A DNA stretch of 64,000 bases from an uncultured Eubacteriales bacterium (lineage in GTDB: Bacteria; Bacillota; Clostridia; Oscillospirales; UBA644), in contig CAKSTW010000005.1 in the NCBI GenBank assembly GCA_934501435.1, positions 62,001-126,000 of the forward strand, in the 5' to 3' direction. Below are positions 1 to 8,429 of this stretch, in pieces. Each line of letters begins with the position of its first letter. The first letter of the stretch is position 1. The position numbers and the translations under genes were made by a program. Below the pieces are notes generated by a model. The model had not been told where the DNA came from and made no database searches. It saw nothing but the letters and a program-made list of their open reading frames with translations.

Positions 1-45
1 TTTTTCAGCCTTTCTTTTCATACACATTACCGAAAGGAATGAAAA

Positions 46-588
46 ATGATGTTGAAAAGAAACGTTATTAAAATTACGGTCTGCGCCGTCGCGCTTTTTG
101 CTTATGCCGCGGGCTGTGTCGTCTCTTCAAAGACCGGGGGCGGATCTCTCGGCTTCTTCTTCTGGGAAAACGACGGACTTCTGTGTCTTCTTAACAGTTT
201 TGTCTGGTTTGTTCTGCTTTTTCTTATCGGGCTTTCCCTTATCGGTTTTATCGGAGTTCTGCCCGTCGTCTATTTCAAAATGTATACTCTCGGCTTTGCC
301 GTGACGTCCGCGTCTTTCGGAGGCCCTGAGGGGCTTGTCGGAGTTTTGTCGCTCCTGCCCGAAGTAATGCTTCTCTTTTTTATTTTTACCGAAATGGGCA
401 GCGGCGCCATTTCTTTTTCTCTTTATATTCTTCAGCGGCTTTCTCTTTTGCCGCGGAAAAGGGAACAGACGCTTCTTCCGGGTGAAAAGATAACTTTTGC
501 GGAATATGTGTGGGGGAGCGTTTTCGTACTGTTTCTTGCGACGCTTCTCGTTGTTTACGAGAATACGGTCATTGTCCTTCTGGATTAA
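46..588 (+). CDS. SpoIIM-like integral membrane protein
   Basis: This is a 180-residue hydrophobic protein with about four membrane segments, at roughly residues 8-25, 45-75, 90-115 and 155-175. The central part, a Gly-rich membrane helix followed by KMYTLGF and a LLPEVMLLF helix, resembles the stage II sporulation protein M (DUF95) family, which in endospore formers takes part in peptidoglycan remodelling during engulfment. The start follows an AAAGGAATG ribosome site; ATG codons at 46 and 49 are both possible. The next gene begins 13 bases after its stop, so the two are probably co-transcribed. The similarity to SpoIIM is loose, and an unrelated membrane protein cannot be excluded. Confidence 0.5.
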   Translation: MMLKRNVIKITVCAVALFAYAAGCVVSSKTGGGSLGFFFWENDGLLCLLNSFVWFVLLFLIGLSLIGFIGVLPVVYFKMYTLGFAVTSASFGGPEGLVGVLSLLPEVMLLFFIFTEMGSGAISFSLYILQRLSLLPRKREQTLLPGEKITFAEYVWGSVFVLFLATLLVVYENTVIVLLD

Positions 589-601
589 AGGAAGTGTAAA
601 A

Positions 602-1345
602 ATGAGTTTTTTCAAAATGAATACAAAGGAAGGTCCGGGCGTTGAAAAGGATTCCGGCAAAGTTCCGGGCATAGTCCGGTTTTGCAGGGTCCTTGCGGGC
701 AGATTCTGGCAGATGATCGTCCTAAATGCCCTGTACGTTTTCTGCTGTCTTCCCATCGTCACGATAGGCCCCGCGACCGCGGGTCTTACCTACGTCATGA
801 GAAATTTTTCTCAGGGGAAGCCCGTCGAACCTTTCGGCGATTTCTTTGCGAAATGCAAGGAACATTTCAAACAGGGGCTTGCGGTATTTTTTATAGACCT
901 TGCCGTTGTCGGAGCGGCGGCGTTCGCCGCTTATATGTGGTCGTCCGACGAAATGCAGGTCTCTTCGTTTTTAAGAACCGTCGCTTTGGTCGTTGTTTTC
1001 TTTGTTTCCGTCATCTGTCTTTTTGCAAATTTCTATATCTATCCGCTTATGGTCTCCTTTGACCTGCCGTTCAAAAAACTTGTACGGAACAGTATAATTC
1101 TCGGCGGATATACTCTCGGCAGAAATATAGTAATGACTCTTGTCTCTGCGGCGATGTTTGCCGTTTGCTTTCTGCTTTTTCCGCTGTCGATTATAATAAT
1201 TCTTTTCTTCGCTTTTTCGTTCTGCACTCTCGTCAATCAGTTCCTGACTTTCCCCGTTCTTGTAAAGTACGTTGCAAAGCCCGAAGAAAAGAAACCTGAA
1301 GAAAACGAAGAAGATCGGATCTTCAGCGATAAAAGAATACTTTGA
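602..1345 (+). CDS. DUF624/YesL-like membrane protein
   Basis: This 247-residue protein has about five membrane segments. Its segment FWQMIVLNALYVFCCLPIVT, followed by GPATAGLTYVMR, is typical of the YesL/DUF624 family, found next to sugar ABC transporters and in membrane-protein operons of Firmicutes; no biochemical role is established. I chose ATG 602 because it sits behind GGAAGTG and the family homology begins here; the frame stays open upstream to 497 inside the previous gene. The C-terminus is a charged, Glu/Lys-rich cytoplasmic tail. The gene ends directly at a strong terminator and is the second gene of a two-gene unit with the SpoIIM-like protein. Confidence 0.7.
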   Translation: MSFFKMNTKEGPGVEKDSGKVPGIVRFCRVLAGRFWQMIVLNALYVFCCLPIVTIGPATAGLTYVMRNFSQGKPVEPFGDFFAKCKEHFKQGLAVFFIDLAVVGAAAFAAYMWSSDEMQVSSFLRTVALVVVFFVSVICLFANFYIYPLMVSFDLPFKKLVRNSIILGGYTLGRNIVMTLVSAAMFAVCFLLFPLSIIIILFFAFSFCTLVNQFLTFPVLVKYVAKPEEKKPEENEEDRIFSDKRIL

Positions 1346-1384
1346 AAAAACCCGTAATACCTGAAGTATTACGGGTTTTTTATA
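1345..1384. terminator. Bidirectional intrinsic terminator
   Basis: A perfect 10-bp stem (1351-1360 with 1366-1375, loop CTGAA) is followed by a T run on the plus strand and preceded by an A run, which is a U tract on the minus strand. It lies between two converging genes and should end transcription from both. Confidence 0.9.
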
Positions 1385-2007
1385 ACTATCGTTTTTTTGT
1401 TTACGTCGATTATTCCGTCGTCTTTCATTTTTTTTATTTCCCGCATCATCGCGCTTCTGTTTACCGCAAGATAATCGGCGATCTCCGCAAAGGAGACGGA
1501 AAGTTGAATTTCGGTCGATTGCTGTCTTTTCGAAAGACGGGAAAAATAGGCGAGCAGCTTGTCTCTCATGGTTTTCTGACCGAGAATTTCGGCGTGTGCC
1601 GCCATTCTTTCGCCTCTGCCGAGTATCGACGAGAGCAGGTTATTGATAAAGGTTATGTGACACGGACATTTATTGCTGCAGGGCTGCATCAGTTTTCGCG
1701 CGTCGAAAAACGTCACTTCGCAGTTCTGCATTGCCGAAACGATAAGACTGCATCCGTCCGCTTTCGAAAAAAGAAGATCTCTGCCGAAAATGTCGCCCGG
1801 TTCGTATATTTCCGGGATCGTCATATTCCCCGAACTGTCGATTTTCTGTAAGGCGCAGCGTCCTCGCCGCACAAGACAGGAGAGTTTGCTGTCAAAATTC
1901 AGATCTTCGACCGTTTCGTTCTTTTTATATCGTTTTGTGAAAGAGGAAAGACAGCCGAGCATTCTGTTTCTGTCTTCGTCCGATACTCCGACAAAAATAT
2001 CCGTCAT
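1369..2007 (-). CDS. Crp/Fnr family transcriptional regulator
   Basis: This is a 212-residue one-component regulator. It has an N-terminal cyclic-nucleotide-type beta-barrel (about 15-115, including YEPGDIFG), a long dimer helix and a C-terminal winged helix (about 160-205, with FAEIADYLAVNRSAMMREI as recognition region). A Cys cluster at residues 110, 114 and 116 sits where many clostridial members carry Cys; whether it binds a cofactor is unknown. I chose ATG 2007 because an exact AAGGAGGA site lies 6-8 bases upstream; the frame is open for 23 further codons without a ribosome site. The gene is monocistronic and converges on the upstream membrane-protein operon. Its target is not apparent. 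Confidence 0.85.
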   Translation of the reverse strand: MTDIFVGVSDEDRNRMLGCLSSFTKRYKKNETVEDLNFDSKLSCLVRRGRCALQKIDSSGNMTIPEIYEPGDIFGRDLLFSKADGCSLIVSAMQNCEVTFFDARKLMQPCSNKCPCHITFINNLLSSILGRGERMAAHAEILGQKTMRDKLLAYFSRLSKRQQSTEIQLSVSFAEIADYLAVNRSAMMREIKKMKDDGIIDVNKKTIVIKNP

Positions 2008-2104
2008 TTTTTTCCTCCTTGCATATTCCGCCGGTTCGGGAACCGGGCGCCTGAAATCTCTCTTTAATTTTACCATTTTGCCGCTTCGTTGTCAATATCA
2101 AATA

Positions 2105-2133
2105 TTGACAAAACCGAACGGTAATGATATAAT
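2105..2133 (+). promoter_or_regulatory. Consensus sigma-A promoter
   Basis: TTGACA at 2105-2110, a 17-bp spacer and TATAAT at 2128-2133 give a perfect housekeeping promoter for the small gene at 2162. Confidence 0.85.
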
Positions 2134-2161
2134 TCGGATATAAACAGCGAGGTGATTATTT

Positions 2162-2353
2162 ATGTCTGAAAAGGATGTCAATAAAAAAGACAGCGGCGCG
2201 AAAAAAATAAAACGCGGCGCGATAATGACCGGCGTCGTTATCGGTATGGGCGCGACTTTTATTTTCAGTTCCGTAGCAAGTCTGATTTCGAAAGGTATCG
2301 AAAGCAGCAAAAAGAAAAAGGCGGAAAAACAGAATAAAAACGCCGAAAAATAG
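2162..2353 (+). CDS. Small basic single-pass membrane protein
   Basis: This 63-residue protein has a Lys-rich N-terminus, one membrane segment at about residues 20-43 (MTGVVIGMGATFIFSS) and a Lys-rich, strongly basic tail. I do not recognise a family. It has its own consensus promoter, a GAGGTG ribosome site 9 bases before ATG 2162, and its own terminator, so it is a real, separately expressed gene. The Lys-rich tail suggests contact with nucleic acid or acidic lipid, but that is only inference. Confidence 0.7.
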   Translation: MSEKDVNKKDSGAKKIKRGAIMTGVVIGMGATFIFSSVASLISKGIESSKKKKAEKQNKNAEK

Positions 2354-2366
2354 AATAAAAATAATT

Positions 2367-2411
2367 AAAACGGATACTGTAAGGTGAAAAACTTTACAGT
2401 ATCCGTTTTGT
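2367..2411. terminator. Intrinsic terminator
   Basis: A 16-bp stem (AAAACGGATACTGTAA at 2367-2382, complement ending at 2409) ends in a T run. Its A-rich left edge means it could also act on the minus strand for the ANTAR gene that converges on it. Confidence 0.85.
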
Positions 2412-2478
2412 TTATAATTACAGGCGTAAAATTCGGGTTGCGGTGTCCGTTACGCAAAAAGAAAACGGTCGTTGACTT

Positions 2479-3060
2479 TTACAGTTCGTATGTCATTATA
2501 ACTCTTTTTGCGGCTTCGCTTTTTCTTATACATAGATCCATTGCCTGTTTTTCGAGGTGTCGGTGCGCCTCTTCTTCGCCGAGTCCGAGTTTTTCCATTA
2601 AAAGACATTTCGCCCGATTTATTATTTTCAGATCTTCGACTTCGCTTTTCAGAGTTTCGGACTTTTCAGCCGAATTGTCGATCATGTTTTTCATCGCCAC
2701 AAGAAAACGCGACGCCTGGGATATCGCCTCTTTTGACATCGGCTTTGAAATGCAGGCGACGCCGAAAGGCTCGACTTCCGCTACCGTTTTCTTATATTCT
2801 TCTTTTTTTACTATTATAAGGCAAGCCGCTCCGTAAAGGGAAAAGATTGATTTTGCAAGCTCTGTTCCCGATTCGTCGTCAAGCGGCGCGTTTATTATCA
2901 CGGTGTCGAACGTTCCTTCCGAAAGCCTGTCGCGCGCAGCCGCGGCGTTCGCCGCAAATTCGGGAATTTCGAAAACTTCCGCGTCAAGTCCGGATTTCTT
3001 TATAAAGTCTCCGCTTTTTTCATAAGAAGAAACAACGAGAACCGTAAATTTTCTGTCCAT
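2479..3060 (-). CDS. Response regulator with ANTAR RNA-binding domain
   Basis: This 193-residue protein has an N-terminal receiver-like domain (about 1-120), a linker coiled coil and a C-terminal ANTAR domain (about 135-190, including INRAKCLLMEKLGLGEEEAH). ANTAR proteins bind leader RNA hairpins and prevent transcription termination. The receiver looks degenerate: the usual phospho-acceptor Asp is not obvious after the third strand, where INAPLDDESG is found, so control may not be by classical phosphorylation. It is transcribed divergently from glnN, whose leader has an early terminator. In Clostridium, an ANTAR protein (NitR) is encoded next to glutamine synthetase, so a role in glnN antitermination is likely but inferred. 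Confidence 0.85.
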   Translation of the reverse strand: MDRKFTVLVVSSYEKSGDFIKKSGLDAEVFEIPEFAANAAAARDRLSEGTFDTVIINAPLDDESGTELAKSIFSLYGAACLIIVKKEEYKKTVAEVEPFGVACISKPMSKEAISQASRFLVAMKNMIDNSAEKSETLKSEVEDLKIINRAKCLLMEKLGLGEEEAHRHLEKQAMDLCIRKSEAAKRVIMTYEL

Positions 3061-3122
3061 TTTATATAACTCCTTGCCGTCGGGCTGAAGACCCCGAACG
3101 TGTATTTCTGCTTTACGTTTTC

Positions 3123-3151
3123 ATCATAGCACATTTGGCCCGGTTTGTAAA
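3123..3151 (-). promoter_or_regulatory. Promoter of the ANTAR gene
   Basis: On the minus strand there is TTTACA (3151-3146), a 17-bp spacer and TATGAT (3128-3123), upstream of the ANTAR gene and divergent from the glnN promoter. Confidence 0.6.
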
Positions 3152-3271
3152 GCCTTTCGAAAAAATGCAAAATTGCTTGCGGTTATCGGCTTTTTGCGGA
3201 ATCTGAGCAATTTTATCGCCGAAAAACTTTGTAAAAAATATATGAACTTTGTAAATTTTTTTCAAACCGTA

Positions 3272-3300
3272 TTGACAACGGAAAAAAATTGCGATATAAT
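3272..3300 (+). promoter_or_regulatory. glnN promoter
   Basis: TTGACA at 3272-3277, a 17-bp spacer and TATAAT at 3295-3300 form a perfect sigma-A promoter. Transcription should begin near 3307, only about 17 bases before the leader hairpin. Confidence 0.85.
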
Positions 3301-3323
3301 CCCTCCATAATAAAAAAACGGTT

Positions 3324-3366
3324 GGCAAAGGCGTCACGTTTCGTGGCATCTTTGCCCCTTTTTTTA
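3324..3366 (+). terminator. Leader terminator (attenuator) of glnN
   Basis: GGCAAAG at 3324-3330 pairs with CTTTGCC near 3350-3356, with a second helix TCACG/CGTGG inside, followed by an unbroken T tract. It lies between the promoter and the start codon, so transcription would stop before glnN unless antiterminated. The adjacent ANTAR gene is the obvious candidate antiterminator; I could not identify the canonical double-hairpin ANTAR target by eye. Confidence 0.7.
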
Positions 3367-3405
3367 TATCGGAAAGAAAAAGAATTGAGAAAGAAGGAGA
3401 AATGA

Positions 3406-5490
3406 ATGAAAACTATTCCCGATTATTTCGGCTGTATGGCGTTCGGCGAAGAGGTAATGCGCGCAAGACTCCCGAAAGACACTTACAAGGCGTTGAGAAG
3501 AACTATGGATCTCGGCAAACGTTTGCCGATAGAACATGCCAACGTTATCGCAAACGCGATGAAAGACTGGGCTGTTGAAAACGGCGCGACCCATTTTACT
3601 CACTGGTTCCAGCCCATGACGGGAATAACTGCCGAAAAACACGACAGTTTCATTTCTCCTGCCGGAAACGGTAAAGTCATAATGGAATTTTCCGGTAAGG
3701 AACTCGTAAAGGGCGAACCCGACGCGTCAAGTTTCCCGTCGGGCGGACTTCGCGCGACTTTTGAGGCAAGAGGATACACTGCATGGGACCCGACTTCCTA
3801 TGTATTTATAAAAGACGGCGTTCTCTGTATTCCGACGGCGTTCTGCTCTTACGGCGGCGAGGCGCTTGACAAAAAGACCCCGCTCCTGCGTTCCATGGAA
3901 GCCCTCTCCAAAGAAGCCGTGAGAGTTCTTCGGCTTTTCGGAAACGAAGACGTCACCGCGGTAAAATCGACCGTAGGTCCCGAACAGGAATATTTCCTTA
4001 TTCCGAAAGACCTTTACGATAAGAGAAAGGACCTTATATATACGGGCAGGACCCTTTTCGGAGCAATGCCCCCGAAAGGTCAGGAACTCGACGATCACTA
4101 TTTCGGCGTTATAAAAACGCAGGTCGCCGACTTTATGAAAGACCTCAACGAGGAACTCTGGAAACTCGGAATTTACGCGAATACCGAGCATAACGAAGTC
4201 GCTCCCGCGCAGCACGAACTCGCTCCGATATTTACGACCACAAATATCGCCGCCGACCATAACCAGCTGACAATGGAACTTATGCAGAAGATCGCAAAAA
4301 AACACGGTATGGTCTGCCTGCTTCACGAAAAACCGTTCGCGGGCGTCAACGGAAGCGGCAAACATAACAACTGGTCTATTTCGACAAACACCGGCGTAAA
4401 CCTTCTCGAACCGGGCGAAACGCCTTACGATAACGCGCAGTTCCTGCTTTTCCTGTGCGCCGTTATAAAAGCGGTTGACAACTATCAGGATCTTCTCAGA
4501 ATTTCCGCCTCCGGAGCGGGCAACGACCACAGACTCGGAGCAAACGAAGCGCCTCCCGCCGTCGTTTCCATGTTCCTCGGCGAAGAACTTACCGATATCC
4601 TTGAATCAATAGAAAAAGGAACCGCATACGACGCAAAAGAAAAAGTACAGATGAAAGTCGGAGTCCATGTTCTGCCGCGTTTCACGAGGGACACCACCGA
4701 CAGAAACAGAACGTCTCCCTTTGCCTTTACCGGCAACAAGTTTGAATTCCGTATGCTCGGCTCAAGCGCGTCGATATCGGGCGTAAACACGATGCTCAAC
4801 ACCGCCGTTGCCGAAAGCCTTAAATCTTACGCCGACGAACTTGAGGGCGCAGAAGACTTTACCGACGCTCTGAACAAACTTATCCGCCGTACCATAAAGG
4901 ATCATAAGAGAATAATCTTCAACGGAAACGGATATGACGCCGCATGGCTTGACGAAGCGGAAAAGAGAGGTCTTATGAACCTCAGAAGCACTCCCGACTG
5001 CGTTCCGTATCTGCTTGCCGAAAAGAACGTAAAACTTCTCACTTCCCATAAAGTATTTTCCGAGGTCGAACTTCACGCAAGATATGAGATCCTTCTCGAA
5101 AACTATTCGAAAGTCATTCATATAGAAGCTCTGACGATGATAGACATGGTAAATCACGAAATTCTTCCCGCAATTTCCGCATACACGAAAGAACTTCTTG
5201 AGACGGCGCTCGTTCAGAAAGAATTCGGAGTGTCTTCCTACGAAGAGGAAAGAGCGAAGAAACTTTCCGCACTGTCTTCGGGAATTTACGATAAGGTGGG
5301 AGAACTCGAAGAGGCTCTGATAAAAGTTTCGGATAATAAAGATCTTCTCGAAGAAGCTCGCGAATACAAATCCGACGTCTTTATGAAAATGCAGTCGCTC
5401 AGAGCGAGCGTAGACGCGGCTGAGACCGTAACTTCCGCCAAATACTGGCCTTTCCCGTCCTACGGCGAACTTTTGTTCGGAGTAAGATAA
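3406..5490 (+). CDS. glnN: Glutamine synthetase type III
   Basis: This 694-residue enzyme makes glutamine from glutamate, ammonia and ATP in the cytoplasm. Its length and sequence fit the large GSIII class (about 700 residues, against 440-470 for GSI). Visible landmarks are WFQPMTG near the N-terminus, GPEQEYFLI with the metal-ligand Glu, the NEVAPAQHE segment, HNNWS, and NRTSPFAFTGNKFEFR in the active site; a helical C-terminal extension is also present. ATG 3406 follows AGAAGGAG. It has its own promoter and a leader terminator, and lies opposite the ANTAR regulator. The next gene, asnB, uses glutamine as nitrogen donor, so the two form a nitrogen assimilation pair under separate control. 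Confidence 0.97.
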   Translation: MKTIPDYFGCMAFGEEVMRARLPKDTYKALRRTMDLGKRLPIEHANVIANAMKDWAVENGATHFTHWFQPMTGITAEKHDSFISPAGNGKVIMEFSGKELVKGEPDASSFPSGGLRATFEARGYTAWDPTSYVFIKDGVLCIPTAFCSYGGEALDKKTPLLRSMEALSKEAVRVLRLFGNEDVTAVKSTVGPEQEYFLIPKDLYDKRKDLIYTGRTLFGAMPPKGQELDDHYFGVIKTQVADFMKDLNEELWKLGIYANTEHNEVAPAQHELAPIFTTTNIAADHNQLTMELMQKIAKKHGMVCLLHEKPFAGVNGSGKHNNWSISTNTGVNLLEPGETPYDNAQFLLFLCAVIKAVDNYQDLLRISASGAGNDHRLGANEAPPAVVSMFLGEELTDILESIEKGTAYDAKEKVQMKVGVHVLPRFTRDTTDRNRTSPFAFTGNKFEFRMLGSSASISGVNTMLNTAVAESLKSYADELEGAEDFTDALNKLIRRTIKDHKRIIFNGNGYDAAWLDEAEKRGLMNLRSTPDCVPYLLAEKNVKLLTSHKVFSEVELHARYEILLENYSKVIHIEALTMIDMVNHEILPAISAYTKELLETALVQKEFGVSSYEEERAKKLSALSSGIYDKVGELEEALIKVSDNKDLLEEAREYKSDVFMKMQSLRASVDAAETVTSAKYWPFPSYGELLFGVR

Positions 5491-5540
5491 AATTTTATAT
5501 TTCGTCAAAAAAAACACGAAAAACCGTAAAAAACTGGGTA

Positions 5541-5830
5541 TATAATTACCGCATAAAAACGATGATGAAGAAAAGTAGAAACGGTCACCTGCGTACAGAG
5601 AGCAATCGCCGCTGAGAGTATTGCCGCAATACCGCTTTGAAGAACACTTCGGAGTTGCGACCTGAAAGGAAACGAGTAGGGAAGCCGCAAAAGCCGTGCG
5701 TCAGTCGGCTGAGGCTTGACAGAGCCCGAAAAAAGAGACCCGACAGGGTAAAATAGGTGGCACCGCGAGATACAGCTACTCGTCCTATTGTTAAAAGCGA
5801 TAGAGTCGATAGCTGTATTTTTATTTTTAA
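5541..5830 (+). promoter_or_regulatory. T-box leader, asparagine-specific
   Basis: The asnB leader has a -10 box (TATAAT, 5541-5546), a Stem I region with the AGAGAGC element, a candidate specifier AAC at 5643-5645 in GAACACTTCGGAG, and the T-box sequence AGGTGGCACCGCG at 5755-5767. It ends in a terminator whose stem (ATACAGCTA 5770-5778 with TAGCTGTAT 5810-5818) runs into a T tract. AAC specifies tRNA-Asn, matching the downstream gene: uncharged tRNA-Asn should allow read-through. Confidence 0.92.
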
Positions 5831-5843
5831 GGAGGAACCGCCT

Positions 5844-7421
5844 ATGTGTTCTGTAATGGGTATGACCGACTACGTCGCGTCGAAAAAAGAATTTGAAGAG
5901 GGCTTTTTGAAAACGATTTCGAGAGGCCCGGATATGTCCGCCGTTGTCGATACGGGAAAAGGCTATCTCGGATTTCACCGTCTTGCGATAATGGGACTTT
6001 CAAAAGAGGGTATGCAGCCGTTTTCGCGGGGTAAATGTTACGTCGTCTGCAACGGCGAACTTTACGGCTTCAGAAAAGAAAAAGCCGAACTTGAAAAAGA
6101 GGGATATACGTTCAAAAGCGACAGCGACTGCGAAATAATCCTGCCGCTTTACGAAAAGTACGGCGTTAAAATGTTCGAAAGACTCGACGCCGAATTTGCA
6201 ATGATCATTTACGACGGCGAAAAAGAAAAATATATCGCCGCGCGCGATCCTATCGGTATACGTCCGCTTTTCTACGGAAAAAGAGACGGCGCGTATCTTT
6301 TCGCGAGCGAGGCGAAAAACCTTGTCGGGCTTTGCGATAAGGTGCTTCCTTTCCCTCCGGGATATTATTTCGACGGTGAAAAATTCGTCTGCTACCGCGA
6401 TATCGCCGCCGCCGAAAGCTATCTTTCCGACGACCTTGAGACCGTCTGCAAAAACATAAGGGAAAAACTTATCGCCGGTATCGAAAAACGGCTTGACAGC
6501 GATTCTCCCGTCGGTTTTCTGCTTTCGGGCGGGCTTGACAGTTCTCTTGTCTGCTCGGTCGCCGCAAAAATTCTCAAAAAACCGATAAGGACCTTTGCTA
6601 TCGGTATGGAAAAGGACGCCATCGACCTTCGTTACGCAAGGGAAGTCGCCGACTATATCGGCGCGGAGCATACCGAGGTAATAATGACCGCAGAAGAGGC
6701 GATAGCCGCCGTCGAGCCGGTTATAGCGCTTCTCGGAACGTTTGATATAACGACCGTCAGGGCAAGCATCGGAATGTACCTTGTCTGCAAATATATCCAC
6801 GAACATACCGACCTTAAAGTTCTGCTCACGGGCGAGATATCCGACGAACTTTTCGGATATAAATATACCGATTTCTCCCCCTCTGCCGACGCTTTTCAGA
6901 AAGAGTCGCAGAAGAGAATAAGAGAACTTTATATGTACGACGTTCTGCGCGCCGACCGCTGTATTTCGGTAAACAGCCTTGAGGCGAGAGTTCCGTTCGG
7001 AGACCTTGATTTCGTCGATTACGTCATGCACGTTTCTCCCGAACTCAAAATGAACAGATATAACAAAGGAAAATATCTCCTCCGCCACGCTTTTGAGGGC
7101 GACTGGCTGCCGCACGATATCCTTTTCAGAGAAAAGGCTGCGTTTTCAGATGCCGTCGGTCATTCCATGGTTGACTATATAAAGGAATACGCCGAAACGA
7201 AATACACCGACGAAGAAGCGGAAAAACTTTATAAAAAATATTCTTACGCGGCGCCCTATACAAAAGAATCTCTCCTTTACCGCGAAATATTCGAAAAGTA
7301 TTATCCGGGTCAGGCTGAAATGATAAAAGATTTCTGGCTGCCGAACAGGGAATGGGAAGGCTGCAACGTTTCCGACCCCTCCGCAAGAGTTCTCTCAAAC
7401 TACGGCGACAGCGGCAAATAA
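5844..7421 (+). CDS. asnB: Asparagine synthase (glutamine-hydrolysing)
   Basis: This 525-residue enzyme converts aspartate, glutamine and ATP to asparagine. It has an N-terminal class II glutaminase domain (about 2-190; Cys2 becomes the catalytic N-terminal nucleophile, with CNGELYG at 69-75) and a C-terminal synthetase domain with the PP-loop SGGLDS at 228-233 and the GEISDELFGY segment. I chose ATG 5844 because it follows AAGGAGG and leaves Cys at position 2 as the family requires; the frame is open further upstream but only through the T-box. Regulation by tRNA-Asn charging is shown by the leader. It is transcribed alone and ends at a strong terminator. Confidence 0.97.
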   Translation: MCSVMGMTDYVASKKEFEEGFLKTISRGPDMSAVVDTGKGYLGFHRLAIMGLSKEGMQPFSRGKCYVVCNGELYGFRKEKAELEKEGYTFKSDSDCEIILPLYEKYGVKMFERLDAEFAMIIYDGEKEKYIAARDPIGIRPLFYGKRDGAYLFASEAKNLVGLCDKVLPFPPGYYFDGEKFVCYRDIAAAESYLSDDLETVCKNIREKLIAGIEKRLDSDSPVGFLLSGGLDSSLVCSVAAKILKKPIRTFAIGMEKDAIDLRYAREVADYIGAEHTEVIMTAEEAIAAVEPVIALLGTFDITTVRASIGMYLVCKYIHEHTDLKVLLTGEISDELFGYKYTDFSPSADAFQKESQKRIRELYMYDVLRADRCISVNSLEARVPFGDLDFVDYVMHVSPELKMNRYNKGKYLLRHAFEGDWLPHDILFREKAAFSDAVGHSMVDYIKEYAETKYTDEEAEKLYKKYSYAAPYTKESLLYREIFEKYYPGQAEMIKDFWLPNREWEGCNVSDPSARVLSNYGDSGK

Positions 7422-7434
7422 ACTTTTATGCCAG

Positions 7435-7476
7435 GGCATTTTTCAAAGAAATTGAAAAATGCCTTGACTTTTTTTA
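7435..7476 (+). terminator. asnB terminator
   Basis: A perfect 12-bp stem (GGCATTTTTCAA at 7435-7446 with 7452-7463) is followed after five bases by a long T tract. Its trailing bases also contain the -35 box of the next gene. Confidence 0.85.
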
Positions 7477-7492
7477 TGTTTTTTGATAGAAT
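7464..7492 (+). promoter_or_regulatory. Promoter of the EEP-family gene
   Basis: TTGACT at 7464-7469, a 17-bp spacer and TAGAAT at 7487-7492. The promoter directly abuts the asnB terminator stem. Confidence 0.7.
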
Positions 7493-7525
7493 ATCATAGA
7501 CATCAAAATTACGGGGTGTTTTTTC

Positions 7526-8290
7526 TTGAAATTTACGACTTTCAATATCAGGGGCGCATGGTATGCCGACGAGCAGAACGCGCTTATCCACAGAATAGGA
7601 ATGATATTCAAAAAACTCGACGACGAAAACCCCGACGTCGTATGTTTTCAGGAAATGACCGAAAGTATCCGCGATTTCTTCAACGCCCATTTCCACGGAC
7701 ACACCATAATAGGAACCGGCAGAGAAGAGGGATATACCGGCGAGATGATGGCGATAATGATAAACAACGCCACGATCGAACTTCTCGGCTTTGATACTTT
7801 CTGGCTTTCGGACGAACCTTATACTCCCGGTTCCCGTTTTGACTGTCAGAGCGAATATCCGAGAATATGCACGGTCGCTTTCCTTAAGGAAAAGGCGACG
7901 GGCAAAGTTTTCCGCGTCTATAACGTCCATCTCGATATTTTCGAGGACGCCGCTTATCTCGGAGTCGGGAAAGTGCTTGAAAGACTTTCGGACGATATGA
8001 AAAAAAGCAAAATGCCTTTTATTATGGCGGGGGATTTCAACGTCGCGCCGTCAAGCGAAACGATAAAACGCTGCTATGCGAATACCGACCCCGTTATGGT
8101 CGATCATACAAAGAAACTCACTCTTACCCGTCACGGCTTTATGAACCGCGGAGAAATGAAAAAAATAGATTATGTCTTTACCGATGAAAATACGGCGAAA
8201 ACCGTTTCCGAGCCCGACGTCTGGGACGATAAACTCGACGGAATATGGCTTTCCGACCATTTCCCCATATCGGTAACTTTAAGTTTATAA
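7526..8290 (+). CDS. Endonuclease/exonuclease/phosphatase family hydrolase
   Basis: This 254-residue cytoplasmic protein has the full EEP fold signature: FNIRG at the N-terminus, CFQEM with the metal-binding Glu, the YNVHLD strand, AGDFNVAP and the C-terminal SDHFPI. Family members include exonuclease III, sphingomyelinases and other Mg-dependent phosphodiesterases; the substrate cannot be told here, and the absence of a signal peptide argues against a secreted nuclease. Translation starts at TTG 7526, with a GGGGTG ribosome site about 8 bases upstream and no better ATG. It has its own promoter and is followed directly by tRNA-Leu. Confidence 0.88.
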   Translation: MKFTTFNIRGAWYADEQNALIHRIGMIFKKLDDENPDVVCFQEMTESIRDFFNAHFHGHTIIGTGREEGYTGEMMAIMINNATIELLGFDTFWLSDEPYTPGSRFDCQSEYPRICTVAFLKEKATGKVFRVYNVHLDIFEDAAYLGVGKVLERLSDDMKKSKMPFIMAGDFNVAPSSETIKRCYANTDPVMVDHTKKLTLTRHGFMNRGEMKKIDYVFTDENTAKTVSEPDVWDDKLDGIWLSDHFPISVTLSL

Positions 8291-8311
8291 TAACCGCGGA
8301 AAGCGGTGTAT

Positions 8312-8398
8312 GCACCTGTGGCGGAACAGGCAGACGCGCCAGATTCAGGTTCTGGTCGGGGCGACTCGGTGCAGGTTCGATTCCTGTCAGGTGCACCA
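8312..8398 (+). tRNA. tRNA-Leu (anticodon CAG)
   Basis: The acceptor stem GCACCTG (8312-8318) pairs with CAGGTGC (8388-8394), followed by discriminator A and an encoded CCA (8396-8398). The anticodon arm contains GATTCAGGTTC with anticodon CAG, the T loop is TTCGATT, and a long variable arm is present as expected for class II tRNAs. A TATAAT at 8286-8291, overlapping the preceding stop codon, may be its -10 box. Confidence 0.95.
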
Positions 8399-8404
8399 AA
8401 AAAA

Positions 8405-8429
8405 GGCAGCCAAACGGCTGCCTTTTTTT
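8405..8429 (+). terminator. tRNA-Leu terminator
   Basis: GGCAGCC (8405-8411) and GGCTGCC (8416-8422), loop AAAC, are followed by seven T. The same stem ends tRNA-Gln at 32853 and starts the hairpin repeat in both places. Confidence 0.9.
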
